From Frankia sp. AgB32 (GTDB lineage: Bacteria; Actinomycetota; Actinomycetes; Frankiales; Frankiaceae), in assembly GCF_023243045.1 (NCBI RefSeq), contig NZ_JALKFX010000005.1:1-64000 (forward strand): a DNA stretch of 64,000 nucleotides, read 5' to 3'. A program made the position numbers and the translations under genes. Under the pieces are notes generated by a model. It saw nothing but the letters and a program-made list of their open reading frames with translations, was not told the origin of the DNA and ran no database searches. Below, piece by piece: positions 7,262 through 16,301 of this stretch (positions are counted from its first letter, which is position 1; each line of letters starts with the position of its first letter).

Positions 7262-9117
7262 GCGCGACAACCGACAGGCGCCCGGTGCGCGTCGCGAACT
7301 GCTCCGGTTTCTACGGGGACCGCCTCGACGCGGCCCGACTCATGGTCGACGGCGGGCCGATCGACGTCCTCACCGGCGACTACCTCGCCGAGCTGACCAT
7401 GCTCATTCTGTGGAAGGCCCGCTCCCGCGGCGGGCCCGGCTACGCGCGGACCTTCGTCGACCAGGTCACCGACGTGCTGGGGACCTGCCTGGAGCGGGGC
7501 ATCCGGATCGTCACCAACGCCGGCGGGCTTGACCCCGCCGGGCTCGCCGCGACTGTGGCGAAGATCGCCGCCGAGCAGGGCCTGGCCCCGAAGATCGCCC
7601 ACATCACCGGCGACGACCTGGCCGACCGCCTCGGGGACCTCACCGCGGCCGGCGAACGCTTCACCCACCTCGACACCGGGCGCGACCTTGCGGGCGCCGG
7701 CATCGAACCGGTCACCGCCAACGCCTACCTCGGCGGCTGGGGCATCGCCGCGGCGCTCGCCGGCGGCGCCGACGTGGTCGTCACCCCGCGGGTCACCGAC
7801 GCCTCCCTGGTCCTCGGCCCCGCCGCCTGGTGGCACGGCTGGTCACCGACGGACTGGGACCGCCTGGCCGGCGCGGTCGCCGCCGGACACGTCATCGAGT
7901 GCGGGCCGCAGGCCACCGGCGGCAACTACGCGTTCCTCGAGGAGATCACCGACCTGCGCTACCCGGGCTTCCCGATCGCCGAGGTCGCCGCGGACGGCTC
8001 AGCCGTCATCACCAAGCATCCCGGCACCGGCGGGCTGGTCTCCGTCGGCACCGTCACCGCCCAGCTCCTGTACGAGATCGCCGGGCCCGCGTACGCGGGC
8101 CCTGACGTCACCGCCCACTTCGACACCGTGCGGCTCGCCCAGCAGGGCCCCGACCGGGTGCGGCTGGCGGGCACCCGGGGCGGCCCGCCCACCGACCGGC
8201 TCAAGGTCGTCCTGAACTACCTCGGTGGTTACCGCAACACCATGACGCTGGTCCTTACCGGCCTCGACATCGAACGCAAGGCCGCCTGGGCCCGCCGGGA
8301 ACTGTTCGACCTGCTCGGCGGCGAGGACTCGTTCGACGAGGTGGACGTGCGGCTGCTGCGCTTCGACCGGCCCGACGCCGAGTCCAACGCGCTGGCGACC
8401 GCACACCTGCGGATCACCGTGAAGGACGCCGACCGCGCCCGCGTCGGCCGGGCGTTCTCCAACGCCACCCAGGCTCTCGTGCTCGGCGGCTACGCGGGCG
8501 TGCACACCACCACCACCCCCACCGCCGAGAGCACCTACGGCGTGTACTGGCCGGCGACCGTCGACCGCCGCGTCGTCGACCAGCAGGTGGTCTTCGACGA
8601 TGGCTCGGTGGCGGCCGTCGCGCACAGTCCCGCCGACTCCGACTCACACCAGACCGCCGGCGGGGCAGCGGCCGGACAGGCGACCGCGGCCACTGCTGCG
8701 AAGCCGGTCGGCGCGGCGGGCGCAGCCGAGGCGGCGGGTGGGAACGAGGCGACCGTGCGGGTTCCACTCGGGCGGCTGGTCGGGGCCCGGTCCGGGGACA
8801 AGGGCGGCAACGCGAACGTCGGCCTGTGGGCCCGCGACGACGCGACCTACCGCTGGCTGCGGTCCACGCTGAGCGTCGAACGGTTCGTCGACCTGCTGCC
8901 GGAGGCGCGGGACCTGCCGGTCCGCCGCTACGAGCTGCCGAATCTGCGAGCGGTCAACTTCGTCGTCGTCGGCCTGCTCGGCGAGGGCGTCGCGTCGTCG
9001 ACCCGACCCGATCCCCAGGCCAAGGGCCTCGGCGAGTACGTCCGCTCCCGCCACATCGACGCCCCCGCCAACCTCGTCGCCGCCGGAACCACTCCGCAGA
9101 CGGCGGCCTTGCCCTGA
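7219..9117 (+). CDS. AtuA-family acyclic terpene utilisation protein (DUF1446)
   Basis: A 632-residue protein. The large first domain begins VRVANCSGFYGDRLDAA and contains TGDYLAELTMLIL, TNAGGLDP, GGWGIAAAL and ADVVVTPRVTDASLVLGP, all hallmarks of the AtuA/DUF1446 family. An Ala-rich linker (about residues 475-510) leads to a small C-terminal domain beginning VRVPLGRLVGARSGDKGGNANVGLWA, the AtuA-like ferredoxin-fold unit. AtuA is required for citronellol/geraniol catabolism in Pseudomonas, but its exact reaction is unclear, so the function here is by family. The start is GTG 7219, one base after the crotonase stop. The N-terminus carries a VRDTE repeat encoded by a 15-bp tandem repeat, and the mature protein may effectively begin after it. 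Confidence 0.88.
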   Translation: MRDTEVRDTEVRDTGATTDRRPVRVANCSGFYGDRLDAARLMVDGGPIDVLTGDYLAELTMLILWKARSRGGPGYARTFVDQVTDVLGTCLERGIRIVTNAGGLDPAGLAATVAKIAAEQGLAPKIAHITGDDLADRLGDLTAAGERFTHLDTGRDLAGAGIEPVTANAYLGGWGIAAALAGGADVVVTPRVTDASLVLGPAAWWHGWSPTDWDRLAGAVAAGHVIECGPQATGGNYAFLEEITDLRYPGFPIAEVAADGSAVITKHPGTGGLVSVGTVTAQLLYEIAGPAYAGPDVTAHFDTVRLAQQGPDRVRLAGTRGGPPTDRLKVVLNYLGGYRNTMTLVLTGLDIERKAAWARRELFDLLGGEDSFDEVDVRLLRFDRPDAESNALATAHLRITVKDADRARVGRAFSNATQALVLGGYAGVHTTTTPTAESTYGVYWPATVDRRVVDQQVVFDDGSVAAVAHSPADSDSHQTAGGAAAGQATAATAAKPVGAAGAAEAAGGNEATVRVPLGRLVGARSGDKGGNANVGLWARDDATYRWLRSTLSVERFVDLLPEARDLPVRRYELPNLRAVNFVVVGLLGEGVASSTRPDPQAKGLGEYVRSRHIDAPANLVAAGTTPQTAALP

Positions 9118-9119
9118 GA

Positions 9120-9515
9120 TCACCAGCGTGGGGGCGCTCCCCGAGGAAGGACGCGACGCCCTCGCGCAGCGCGACCTCGAACCCGCCGCCGGTCGCGGCG
9201 CCGCCGACCGCCGCGATGTGCACGGGCCGGTCCGGCGCCGTCATCGCGGCGTCGAAGGCGGCGACGGCGGCGGCGATCTCGTCGCGCGGGGAGGTCGCAA
9301 GCGCCCGCAGGTCCATGCCCGCGCAGAAGCTGACCTCGCCCGCGCCGGTGAGGACGAACGCCCGTGTCCCGTCCCCGGCGGCGCGGCGCAGGGCGGCGGC
9401 GAGCCGGTGCAGCCGTCGCCGGATCGTGGAGGTTGCGCGCGCCCGGCCGGTCCACGGTCACCACCGTGACCGGGCCGGCGCGTTCGATCCTGACCTCGGG
9501 TGCGTCGTCGGTCAC
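9120..9515 (-). pseudogene. Crotonase-family gene, frameshifted and 3'-truncated
   Basis: The minus strand starts at 9515 with MTDDAPEVRIERAGPVTVV then TVDRPGARN, a crotonase N-terminus. The frame changes near 9420, after which another frame continues LHRLAAALRRAAG, TRAFVLTGAGEVSFCAGMDLRA and HIAAVGGAATGGGFEVAL. This includes both oxyanion-hole regions (FCAGMDL and the GGA-GGGFE stretch). Only about half of the usual 250 residues remains; the sequence then runs into the end of the AtuA gene. It lies 2 bp from the SDR stop and was probably the second gene of that leftward unit. Confidence 0.75.
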
Positions 9516-9516
9516 C

Positions 9517-10275
9517 TCAGGTGATCAGCATTCCGCCGTCGACGGGGAGTAGCACGCCGGTGATGTAGGAGGCGGCGTCGCTGGACAGGAACACCGCCGC
9601 GGCGGCGAGTTCGCGTGGGTCGCCGGCCCGGCCCGCCGGCACCCGGGCCGCGAGCTGCCCGTCGAGGTAGCCGGGCAGGTACTGCTCGACCATCTCGCTG
9701 GGGAAGAAGCCGGGGGCGAGCGCGTTCACGCGGATGCCCTTGCGCCCGGTCCACTGCTGGGCGAGGTCCCTGGTCAGGCCGATGATCGCGGCCTTGCTCG
9801 TGCTGTAGGCGGCCTGCGGCAGGCCAGCGGTGGTGGAACCGAGCACCGAGCCGATGTTGAGGATGCTGCTGCCGGGGCGCATGACCCGCCCGCAGGCCTG
9901 GGCCATCCAGTAGGAGCCGTGCACGTTGACGTCGAGGACGTGGCGGAAGTCGTCCGGCTTCTCCCGGGTCGCCGGGCACGCCGAGGCGACGCCGGCGTTG
10001 TTGACGAGGATGTCGACCGCGCCGAAGGTCTCCACCGCTGCGGCGACGACCCGGTCGCAGTCCTCGACCTTCGTCACGTCGGCCTCGACGGCAAGGCACG
10101 CCCGGCCCGCCGCCTCGACGAGCCGGGCGGTGTCCGCGAGCCGGTCCACCCGGCGCGCGCAGATGACCACATCCGCGCCGGCCTCGGCGAATCCGGCGGC
10201 GAACGCGACACCGAGACCCGACGAGGCCCCGGTTATCAGCGCCACCCTGCCCGCCAGGCTGAAGCGCTCAAGCAT
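9517..10275 (-). CDS. Short-chain dehydrogenase/reductase
   Basis: A 252-residue classical SDR: cofactor motif TGASSGLGVAFA near the N-terminus, NNAGVAS, the catalytic Ser in ILNIGSVLGS, YSTSKAA (Tyr-x-x-x-Lys) and the end ITGVLLPVDGGMLIT. The start ATG 10275 (MLERFSLAGRVALIT) has GGGAGAAG eight bases upstream; longer upstream open sequence is unrelated. The Arg in VVICARR after the second strand suggests NADP use, though this is only suggestive. The presumed reaction is oxidation or reduction of a 3-hydroxyacyl- or alcohol-type substrate. A palindromic operator-like site lies about 50 bp upstream. Confidence 0.88.
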   Translation of the reverse strand: MLERFSLAGRVALITGASSGLGVAFAAGFAEAGADVVICARRVDRLADTARLVEAAGRACLAVEADVTKVEDCDRVVAAAVETFGAVDILVNNAGVASACPATREKPDDFRHVLDVNVHGSYWMAQACGRVMRPGSSILNIGSVLGSTTAGLPQAAYSTSKAAIIGLTRDLAQQWTGRKGIRVNALAPGFFPSEMVEQYLPGYLDGQLAARVPAGRAGDPRELAAAAVFLSSDAASYITGVLLPVDGGMLIT

Positions 10276-10322
10276 GGTCGGCTTCTCCCTCCCGGCCCGC
10301 GCTGCCAGCACGGACCGCAGCA

Positions 10323-10338
10323 CATAGTAGACGCTATT
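10323..10338 (-). promoter_or_regulatory. Operator-like site upstream of the SDR gene
   Basis: On the minus strand the site reads AATAGCGTCTACTATG. It matches ATAGCATCTGCTATG upstream of the KAS III gene at 13 of 15 positions and sits about 48 bp before the SDR start. A TetR-type regulator from this region is the natural candidate to bind it (inference). Confidence 0.55.
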
Positions 10339-10632
10339 CGAGCGTGGTTCCGCCGCCCGCGGCCGAGGGTCGGAGCCCGTTGAAGGCGACAGTGCGGTGC
10401 GACAGGGGTACGTTGACAGAGCCCGCCACGTGACCTCCGCTACAGCCGCCGAGCCCCTCGACCAACTTCCGAGCTCGCACCACCGTCCCACCCGACCACC
10501 CGCCGCCGCCACCCCGGTCCCGCGGGTGGCGGCGATATCCGGCCGACCCACCCAGGCAACATCTTCACGTGCTATGTTACGCCCGTTACGGTCCCTCCAC
10601 AGAACTCCCCTCACTGCGCCTTGGAGGGCGTC
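10339..10632. other. Divergent intergenic region between SDR and amidohydrolase
   Basis: It holds the leftward SDR operator and, near 10569-10580, a half-site-like GTGCTATGTTAC before the rightward amidohydrolase. No coding sequence is supported. Confidence 0.45.
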
Positions 10633-11762
10633 ATGGTCTCCGATCAGCCGGACGTCGTCGTGTCCGCCGACTGTTATGCGGGGGCCTCGCTTCTCGGCTA
10701 TCGAGACTATCTCCCGCGGGAATGGCACAACGATTTCGACCGATGGTCGCGAGATTTCGTGAATCCATGGCAGGACCTCGACGATATCTATGCGGATCGT
10801 AACTGGGACAGCGCCAAGCGATCATGCCACCTGGAAGCGGGCGGCATCGTCGCCGAGGTCATCTTCCCGAACACCGCGCCGCCGTTCTGTCCGCGGACAG
10901 CGCCGGTGGCCGGCCCTGCGTCGGCCGTCGACCACGAGCGCGGGCGGGGCGGGCTGCAGGCACACCGGCGCGCTGGGATAGCGCAGGTCCTGTTCAACGA
11001 CCCGGACGCGGCCGTCAGGGAGATCACCTGGGCCCGGGAGAACGGGCTGACCGGCGGCATCCTGCTGCCCGCGATCCCATCCGGCCCGCCCATCCCGCCG
11101 ATCTTCGACGACAGCTACGACCGGATCTGGGCCGCGTGCGCCGACCTGGACGTCCCCGTCAACCACCACGGCGGCCACCTCGGGCTGGTCCGGCTCGTCC
11201 ATCCGCAGGAGTTCACCTTCTCCTCGCAGCGCAACCTCTGGCCGATCATCTGGGCCGGCGTGTTCGAGCGGCACCCCGGCCTGCGTTACGTCGTCACCGA
11301 GCAGAGCTTCGACGGCGTGCTGGGCGCCGCCGCCACCCACGACGGCCTGCACGCTGTCCTCACCGGCGCGAGGGACCACGACACCGCGGACGCGATGCGC
11401 CAGCTCGTCGGCGCGGAGTTCATCTCCTCGCTGCGCCGCCCGCCGAGCGAGTACCTGCGGCAGAGCATCTGGTTCGGGGTGAGCTTCCTGCGCGCCGCCG
11501 AGGCCGGCCGCCGCCACGAGGCCGGCGTCGGGCGGATGATGTGGGGCGGATGATGTGGGGCAGCGACTATCCGCACTCGGAGAGCACCTGGCCGAACAGC
11601 CGGGCGTCCATCGCCCAGGCCGTCGCGGCCGTCCCGGCGGGCGCGGCCCGGCGCATCCTCGGCCTCAACCCGATCGACTTCTGCCGGTTCGACGCCGACG
11701 TGCTGACCTCGGCCGCCGCCCGGATCGGGCCGTCGCCGGCCGAGGTCCCGGCAGCCGCGTGA
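10633..11762 (+). pseudogene. Amidohydrolase (TIM-barrel decarboxylase-like), frame broken by a 14-bp duplication
   Basis: Start ATG 10633 behind GGAGGG: MVSDQPDVVVSADCYAG, then the amidohydrolase_2 pattern AEVIFPNTAPPF, RAGIAQVLFNDPDAAV, DVPVNHHGG and FERHPGLRYVVTEQ. The C-terminal metal-site block MMWGSDYPHSESTWPNS occurs in a different frame from the rest. The break is a perfect tandem duplication of GGCGGATGATGTGG at 11531-11558. Removing one copy joins the two frames exactly, giving about 370 residues. A second oddity lies near 10890-10975, where an expected stretch of about 15-20 residues before RRAGIAQ looks deleted. Relatives hydrolyse or decarboxylate cyclic acids; the substrate here is unknown. 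Confidence 0.8.
11531..11558. repeat. Perfect 14-bp tandem duplication inside the amidohydrolase gene
   Basis: Two adjacent copies of GGCGGATGATGTGG. Fourteen is not a multiple of three, so the second copy shifts the frame and produces a stop at 11553. Confidence 0.95.
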
Positions 11763-11794
11763 GCGGCGACCTGGCCCTACCGGGCGGCGGCGTC

Positions 11795-12445
11795 CTACCC
11801 GGCGGCGGCGTCCGGGTCGTCCCCGGGCCGCGTGAGGAGCCCGTGGACGAGGGCGCTCAGCATGACGGTGAACGTTCTGGCCCGGTCCGGGGTCCGGGCG
11901 AGGGCGACGACCGCCTCCTCGTCGAGACCCGGGCCCGCGGCCTCGCGGGCGCCCGCGGCGACGGCCTGCGCGGGCCAGTCCACGGCGTAGCGCTCGAAGG
12001 TGACGTGCTCGCCGACGAGCTGCATCACCCCGTTCGTCGCGTCCGCGACCCGCGTCCCGGTGAGCCCGGCGGCCGTGAAGTCCGCGGCGATGGCCCAGCG
12101 GGCCGGGCCGAGCAGGTCGAGCAGGACGCCGCGCTGGTGGGCGAGCTCGACCAGCCAGCGATGCCGGTCGATGTTGGCCGCCACCGACGTCGCGGTCGAC
12201 AGGATGCGCGCCACGGGCGAGTCCCCCGCCGTACCGACCGCGCCGAGAATCCCGCCGGCCCGTTCGACAACGGCGTCGAGAAGCTCCTCGCGGTTACCGA
12301 CATGCCAGTAGATCGCCGTCGGCGCGACTCCCAGCTCGGCGGCCAGCCGGCGCATCGAGAACTGCCGCACGCCGTGCCGTTCCAGCAGCGCCGTCGCGGC
12401 ATCGAGAACGCGGGCCGGAGTGAGGGATTCACGCACGGTCCGCAT
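11795..12445 (-). CDS. TetR/AcrR-family regulator (TetR_C-type ligand domain)
   Basis: A 216-residue regulator. The N-terminal HTH (residues about 8-55) contains LDAATALLERHG, FSMRRLAAELGVAPTAIYWHV and GNREELLDAVV. The YWHV recognition helix and the long C-terminal part with a DATNGVMQLV region resemble the TetR_C_1 group. It sits between the broken amidohydrolase and a small VOC/EthD gene pair, facing away from the latter. It may control either, but no clear palindrome is visible upstream. Confidence 0.85.
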   Translation of the reverse strand: MRTVRESLTPARVLDAATALLERHGVRQFSMRRLAAELGVAPTAIYWHVGNREELLDAVVERAGGILGAVGTAGDSPVARILSTATSVAANIDRHRWLVELAHQRGVLLDLLGPARWAIAADFTAAGLTGTRVADATNGVMQLVGEHVTFERYAVDWPAQAVAAGAREAAGPGLDEEAVVALARTPDRARTFTVMLSALVHGLLTRPGDDPDAAAG

Positions 12446-12585
12446 GTTACCGACCAGCCGCTCCCGACCGTTTCAGGCGCCCCGCCGGGAACGACCGACC
12501 CCTGGCCGGAAATGCACCGTAGCACATTCCACGCGGCCGCAACAGCAGAACTTCTCAGCACTGCCTCAATCTGAACTGCGACAAT

Positions 12586-12624
12586 CCGAACCGCGAAAAC
12601 CCGAACCGCGAAAACCCGAACGAG
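12586..12624. repeat. 15-bp tandem repeat upstream of the VOC gene
   Basis: Two perfect copies of CCGAACCGCGAAAAC and a partial third, ending just before the ribosome site (GAGAGGGAAGGG) of the next gene. Confidence 0.85.
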
Positions 12625-12636
12625 AGGGAAGGGCGA

Positions 12637-12834
12637 ATGAGTGTCCAGCAACTGGTCGACGGGCTCGGCCATCTGATCGATGGTGGGCTGGTCCGCAACG
12701 ACGCGGCGTTCCCGGTCGACGACGGCGGAACCGAGGTGATGGCGCCGACGCGGCTGGAGCGGTGGCCGACCATCGTGCCGTTCTTCACCGACCCGGACGG
12801 CTACCTCGTCGAGGTCGTCCAGCGCCTGCCCTGA
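12637..12834 (+). CDS. Truncated VOC (glyoxalase-fold) protein
   Basis: A 65-residue frame with a good ribosome site (GAGGGAAGGGCG) before the ATG. The second half, VDDGGTEVMAPTRLERWP then FFTDPDGYLVEVVQ, is the C-terminal betaalpha-beta-beta-beta module of a vicinal oxygen chelate protein, including the terminal metal-ligand Glu. A normal VOC protein has about 120-140 residues and two modules, so the first module is missing or replaced by the unrelated MSVQQLVDGLGHLIDGG. It could be a single-module protein but is more likely a deletion product. It precedes an EthD gene in the same direction. Confidence 0.5.
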   Translation: MSVQQLVDGLGHLIDGGLVRNDAAFPVDDGGTEVMAPTRLERWPTIVPFFTDPDGYLVEVVQRLP

Positions 12835-12898
12835 TCCGACCGGCCGCGACCCACGACCCACGACCCACGACCGCCCAGACGACCACGGAGGACATCTC

Positions 12899-13192
12899 AT
12901 GGCACAGGCCCGGCTCAGCGTCTTCTACCCGGCCACCGAAGGCGCGCCGTTCGACCACGACTACTACCGGGACGTCCACATCCCGCTGTGCGAGACGACG
13001 TGGAGCCCGTTGGACATCCGCGTCGAGCGCGGGATCAGCGGTCCGCACGTCGCGGCCGTGCACTTCACGTTCTCCTCCATGGACGAGCTGAACGCCGCCC
13101 TCGGCTCGCCGGGGACGAAGGCGCTCGGCGAGGACACGCCGAACTACACGACGCTCTCCCCCGCCATCCAGATCGGCGAGGTCGTCCGCTGA
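12899..13192 (+). CDS. EthD-family protein
   Basis: A 97-residue protein: LSVFYPATEGAPFDHDYY then RDVHIPLCETTW is the EthD signature (DxxYY-x-x-x-H-x-P), and the C-terminus PNYTTLSPAIQIGEVV is the last strand of the ferredoxin-like dimer fold. EthD proteins are small alpha/beta-barrel dimers often found with oxidative catabolic genes; most have no assigned reaction. The ATG follows ACGGAGGAC. It lies 64 bp after the VOC relic and 126 bp before the acyl-CoA dehydrogenase pair. Confidence 0.85.
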   Translation: MAQARLSVFYPATEGAPFDHDYYRDVHIPLCETTWSPLDIRVERGISGPHVAAVHFTFSSMDELNAALGSPGTKALGEDTPNYTTLSPAIQIGEVVR

Positions 13193-13318
13193 CCGCCGGC
13201 CCGGCCGGCACGCCCCGGTGACCAGCCAGCACCTGGATCGTGCCGGCCGCGGGCCGTAGCGACTACTGCCATCCGGTTGCCGGTGGTACGGGACCACCCT
13301 GAGCGAGGAGCGTGCGGC

Positions 13319-14485
13319 GTGCGGCGAGATCTGTTCGAGGCCGACCACGAGGCGCTGCGGGAGACGGCCCGCACCTTCGTCGAACGCGAGGTCGTCCCCC
13401 ATCAGGACGCCTGGCTGGAGCAGGGCCTGGTCGACAGGTCGGCCTGGCTCGCCGCGGGTGCCCAGGGGCTGCTGGGCATCGCCGCCCCCGCCGAGCACGG
13501 CGGTGCCGGCGAGCGGGACTACCGGTACCGGATGGTGCTGATCGAGGAGTTCGCCCGGGTCGGCGCGGCGTCGTTCAACGCCGGCACCTGCGCGCAGGAC
13601 GACCTGGTCGTCCCCTACCTGATGGACCTCGGCACCCCGGAGCAGCGCAAGGCGTGGCTGCCGCAGCTGGTCGCCGGCGAGGCGATCGGCGCGCTGGCGA
13701 TGACCGAGCCCGGCGCGGGCAGCGATCTGCAGGGCATCCGCACCACCGCGGTCCGCGACGGTGACGGCTGGCGCCTGTCGGGCAGCAAGACCTTCATCAC
13801 CAACGGCATCCACGCCGACGTGGTGATCGTGTTCGCCCGCACCGACCCGGACGCCGGGTCCCGCGGGTACAGCCTGTTCCTCGTCGAGAGCGCGGCCGAG
13901 GGGTTCCGGCGCGGCCGCAAGCTGGAGAAGCTCGGCCTGCGCGGCAACGACACCGCCGAGCTCTTCTTCGACGACATCGCGCTACCCGCCACGGCGCTGC
14001 TCGGCACACCCGGCCGGGGCCTGGGGCACCTGATGGAACGGCTGCCGCTGGAGCGGCTCTCGATCGGGGCGACCTCGTACGCGTTCGCCCGCGCCGCCTA
14101 CGACTGGACCACCGAGTACGTCTTCGAGCGCAAGGCGTTCGGCCAGCCGATCGGCGACTTCCAGCACACCCGGTTCACCCTGGCGGAGCTGTCCACCGAG
14201 CTGGACATCGCCCAGGTGTACGTGGACCGGGCGGTCCTCGCCCTGAACGACGGGTCGCTGACGCCGGTGGACGCGGCGAAGGCCAAGTGGTGGCTGACCG
14301 ACCTGCACAACCGGGTCGTCGACCGGTGCGTGCAGCTGCACGGCGGCTACGGCTACATGCTGGAGTACCCGATCACCCGGGCCTACGCCGACGCCCGCAT
14401 CCAGCCGATCTTCGGCGGCACGAACGAGATCATGAAGGAGATCATCGGCCGCGACCTCGCCCGCCAGCACCGCACGGACGGCTGA
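13319..14485 (+). CDS. Acyl-CoA dehydrogenase (about 389 aa)
   Basis: Standard ACAD fold: N-terminal helical domain (DLFEADHEALRETARTFVE), middle beta domain with ALAMTEPGAGSDLQGI and a KTFITNG FAD-contact motif, and a C-terminal helical domain ending QLHGGYGYMLEYPITRAYAD then IFGGTNEIMKEIIGR. The catalytic Glu is expected in the region before or at GGTNE according to class. I chose GTG 13319 because GAGGAG lies 7-8 bases upstream and the family begins there. It is separated by only 4 bp from a second, larger ACAD, so the two are co-transcribed. Substrate class is not determinable. Confidence 0.9.
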   Translation: MRRDLFEADHEALRETARTFVEREVVPHQDAWLEQGLVDRSAWLAAGAQGLLGIAAPAEHGGAGERDYRYRMVLIEEFARVGAASFNAGTCAQDDLVVPYLMDLGTPEQRKAWLPQLVAGEAIGALAMTEPGAGSDLQGIRTTAVRDGDGWRLSGSKTFITNGIHADVVIVFARTDPDAGSRGYSLFLVESAAEGFRRGRKLEKLGLRGNDTAELFFDDIALPATALLGTPGRGLGHLMERLPLERLSIGATSYAFARAAYDWTTEYVFERKAFGQPIGDFQHTRFTLAELSTELDIAQVYVDRAVLALNDGSLTPVDAAKAKWWLTDLHNRVVDRCVQLHGGYGYMLEYPITRAYADARIQPIFGGTNEIMKEIIGRDLARQHRTDG

Positions 14486-14489
14486 CCCC

Positions 14490-16301
14490 GTGCCAACCGC
14501 AACCTCCCGCGGCGATCTCATCTCCCGCCGGGACGTCGACTTCCTGCTGTACGAATGGCTCAACGTCGGGGCGCTCCCCGCCCGGGAGCGCTTCGCCGAG
14601 CACGGCCGGGAGACCTTCGACGCGGCGCTCGACCTCGCCGAACAGGTCGCTGCCGAGCACTTCGCCCCGCACAACCGGCTCGCCGACACGTGCGAGCCGA
14701 CGTTCGACGGCGAACGGGTCCACCTCATCCCCGAGATCGGCGCGGCGCTGGCGGTGTTCGCGAAGACCGGCCTGCTCGGCGCAACGATGGACGCGGGCGT
14801 CGGTGGCGCGCAGCTGCCGTCGGTGGTCGCCGGCGCCTGCTTCGCGTTCTTCCAGGCGGCGAACGTGGCGACATCCGGCTACCCGTTCCTGACGATCGCC
14901 AACGCGAACCTGCTGCTCACCCATGCCAGCTCGGAGCTCGTCGAGACGTTCGTCCGGCCGATGCTCGACGGGCGGTTCCTCGGCACGATGTGCCTGTCGG
15001 AGCCGCAGGCCGGCTCGTCCCTGTCGGACATCACCACCCGCGCGCAGCGGCAGCCGGACGGCGCCTACCGGCTGTTCGGGAACAAGATGTGGATCTCCGG
15101 CGGGGACCACGAGCTGTCGGAGAACATCGTCCACCTGGTGCTCGCGAAGATCCCCGGCGGACCGCCCGGGGTGAAGGGCATCAGCCTGTTCGTCGTCCCG
15201 AAGTGGCTGCTCGGCGCGGACGGCACGCTGGATGCGCGCAACGACGTCGCCCTCGCCGGGCTAAACCACAAAATGGGCTTCCGCGGCACGACGAACACCC
15301 TGCTGAACTTCGGCGAGGGCCGGCACACCCCCGGCGGCGAGCCGGGCGCGGTCGGCTACCTCGTCGGCGCGGAGCACCACGGCCTCGCCTACATGTTCTC
15401 GATGATGAACGAGGCCCGCATCGGGGTCGGCGCGGGCGCGATGGCGCTCGGCTACACCGGTTATCTGAAGTCGCTGCGCTACGCCCGCGAGCGGCCGCAG
15501 GGCCGCCCGCCGGCCGGCAAGGACCCGGCGTCGCCGCAGGTGCCGATCATCGAGCATGCCGACGTGCGGCGGATGCTGCTCGCGCAGAAGTCCTACGTCG
15601 AGGGGGCGCTGGCGCTGGTCCTCTACGCCGGCCGGCTGCTCGACGAGGAGCGCACCGCGCCGGACGCCGCCGCCCGCGAGCGCGCGCACCTGCTGCTCGA
15701 CACGCTCACGCCGATCGTGAAGAGCTGGCCGTCGCAGTGGTGCCTGGCCGCGAACGACCTCGCCATCCAGGTCCACGGCGGCTACGGGTACACCCGGGAG
15801 TACGACGTCGAGCAGCACTACCGGGACAACCGGCTGAACCCGATCCACGAGGGCACCCACGGCATCCAGGCCCTGGACCTGCTCGGCCGCAAGGTCGGCG
15901 CCCGCGGCGGCGCGGGGCTGACCGCGCTGGTCGAGACGATCACCACGACCGTCGGCGCGGGCCGGGCCGCCGGCGGGGAACTCGCTCCGTTCGCCGACCA
16001 GCTTGCCGCCGTCACCAGCCGGATCGTCGACATCACCGCGGCGCTCGGCGCCGAGCCGGACGCCGACGCCTGTCTCGCCAACGCCACCGTCTACCTGGAG
16101 GCCGTCGGCCACACCGTGATCGCCTGGCTGTGGCTGGAGCAGGCGCTGGCCGCCCATGGCAGGGACGGGGCGTTCTACGACGGCAAGCGGGCCGCCGCCC
16201 GCTACTTCTTCCGCTGGGAGCTACCGCGCACCGGCCCGCAGCTCGACCTGCTCGCCGCCCTGGACCGCACCACCCTCGACACCGACCCGGCCTGGCTCTG
16301 A
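14490..16301 (+). CDS. Acyl-CoA dehydrogenase, long FadE5-type with extra C-terminal domain
   Basis: A 603-residue ACAD. The N-terminus (SRRDVDFLLYEWLNV then TFDAALDLAEQVAAEHFAP) is typical of the longer FadE5/AcdB group. MCLSEPQAGSSLSDI and NKMWISGGDHE form the FAD/substrate face. VHGGYGYTREYDVEQHYRD then IHEGTHGIQALDLLGRKV ends the helical domain. About 120 further residues form the acetyl-CoA-dehydrogenase-like C-terminal extension. Start GTG 14490 follows the previous stop by 4 bp. It probably acts with its neighbour on CoA esters of a hydrophobic substrate. Confidence 0.9.
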   Translation: MPTATSRGDLISRRDVDFLLYEWLNVGALPARERFAEHGRETFDAALDLAEQVAAEHFAPHNRLADTCEPTFDGERVHLIPEIGAALAVFAKTGLLGATMDAGVGGAQLPSVVAGACFAFFQAANVATSGYPFLTIANANLLLTHASSELVETFVRPMLDGRFLGTMCLSEPQAGSSLSDITTRAQRQPDGAYRLFGNKMWISGGDHELSENIVHLVLAKIPGGPPGVKGISLFVVPKWLLGADGTLDARNDVALAGLNHKMGFRGTTNTLLNFGEGRHTPGGEPGAVGYLVGAEHHGLAYMFSMMNEARIGVGAGAMALGYTGYLKSLRYARERPQGRPPAGKDPASPQVPIIEHADVRRMLLAQKSYVEGALALVLYAGRLLDEERTAPDAAARERAHLLLDTLTPIVKSWPSQWCLAANDLAIQVHGGYGYTREYDVEQHYRDNRLNPIHEGTHGIQALDLLGRKVGARGGAGLTALVETITTTVGAGRAAGGELAPFADQLAAVTSRIVDITAALGAEPDADACLANATVYLEAVGHTVIAWLWLEQALAAHGRDGAFYDGKRAAARYFFRWELPRTGPQLDLLAALDRTTLDTDPAWL

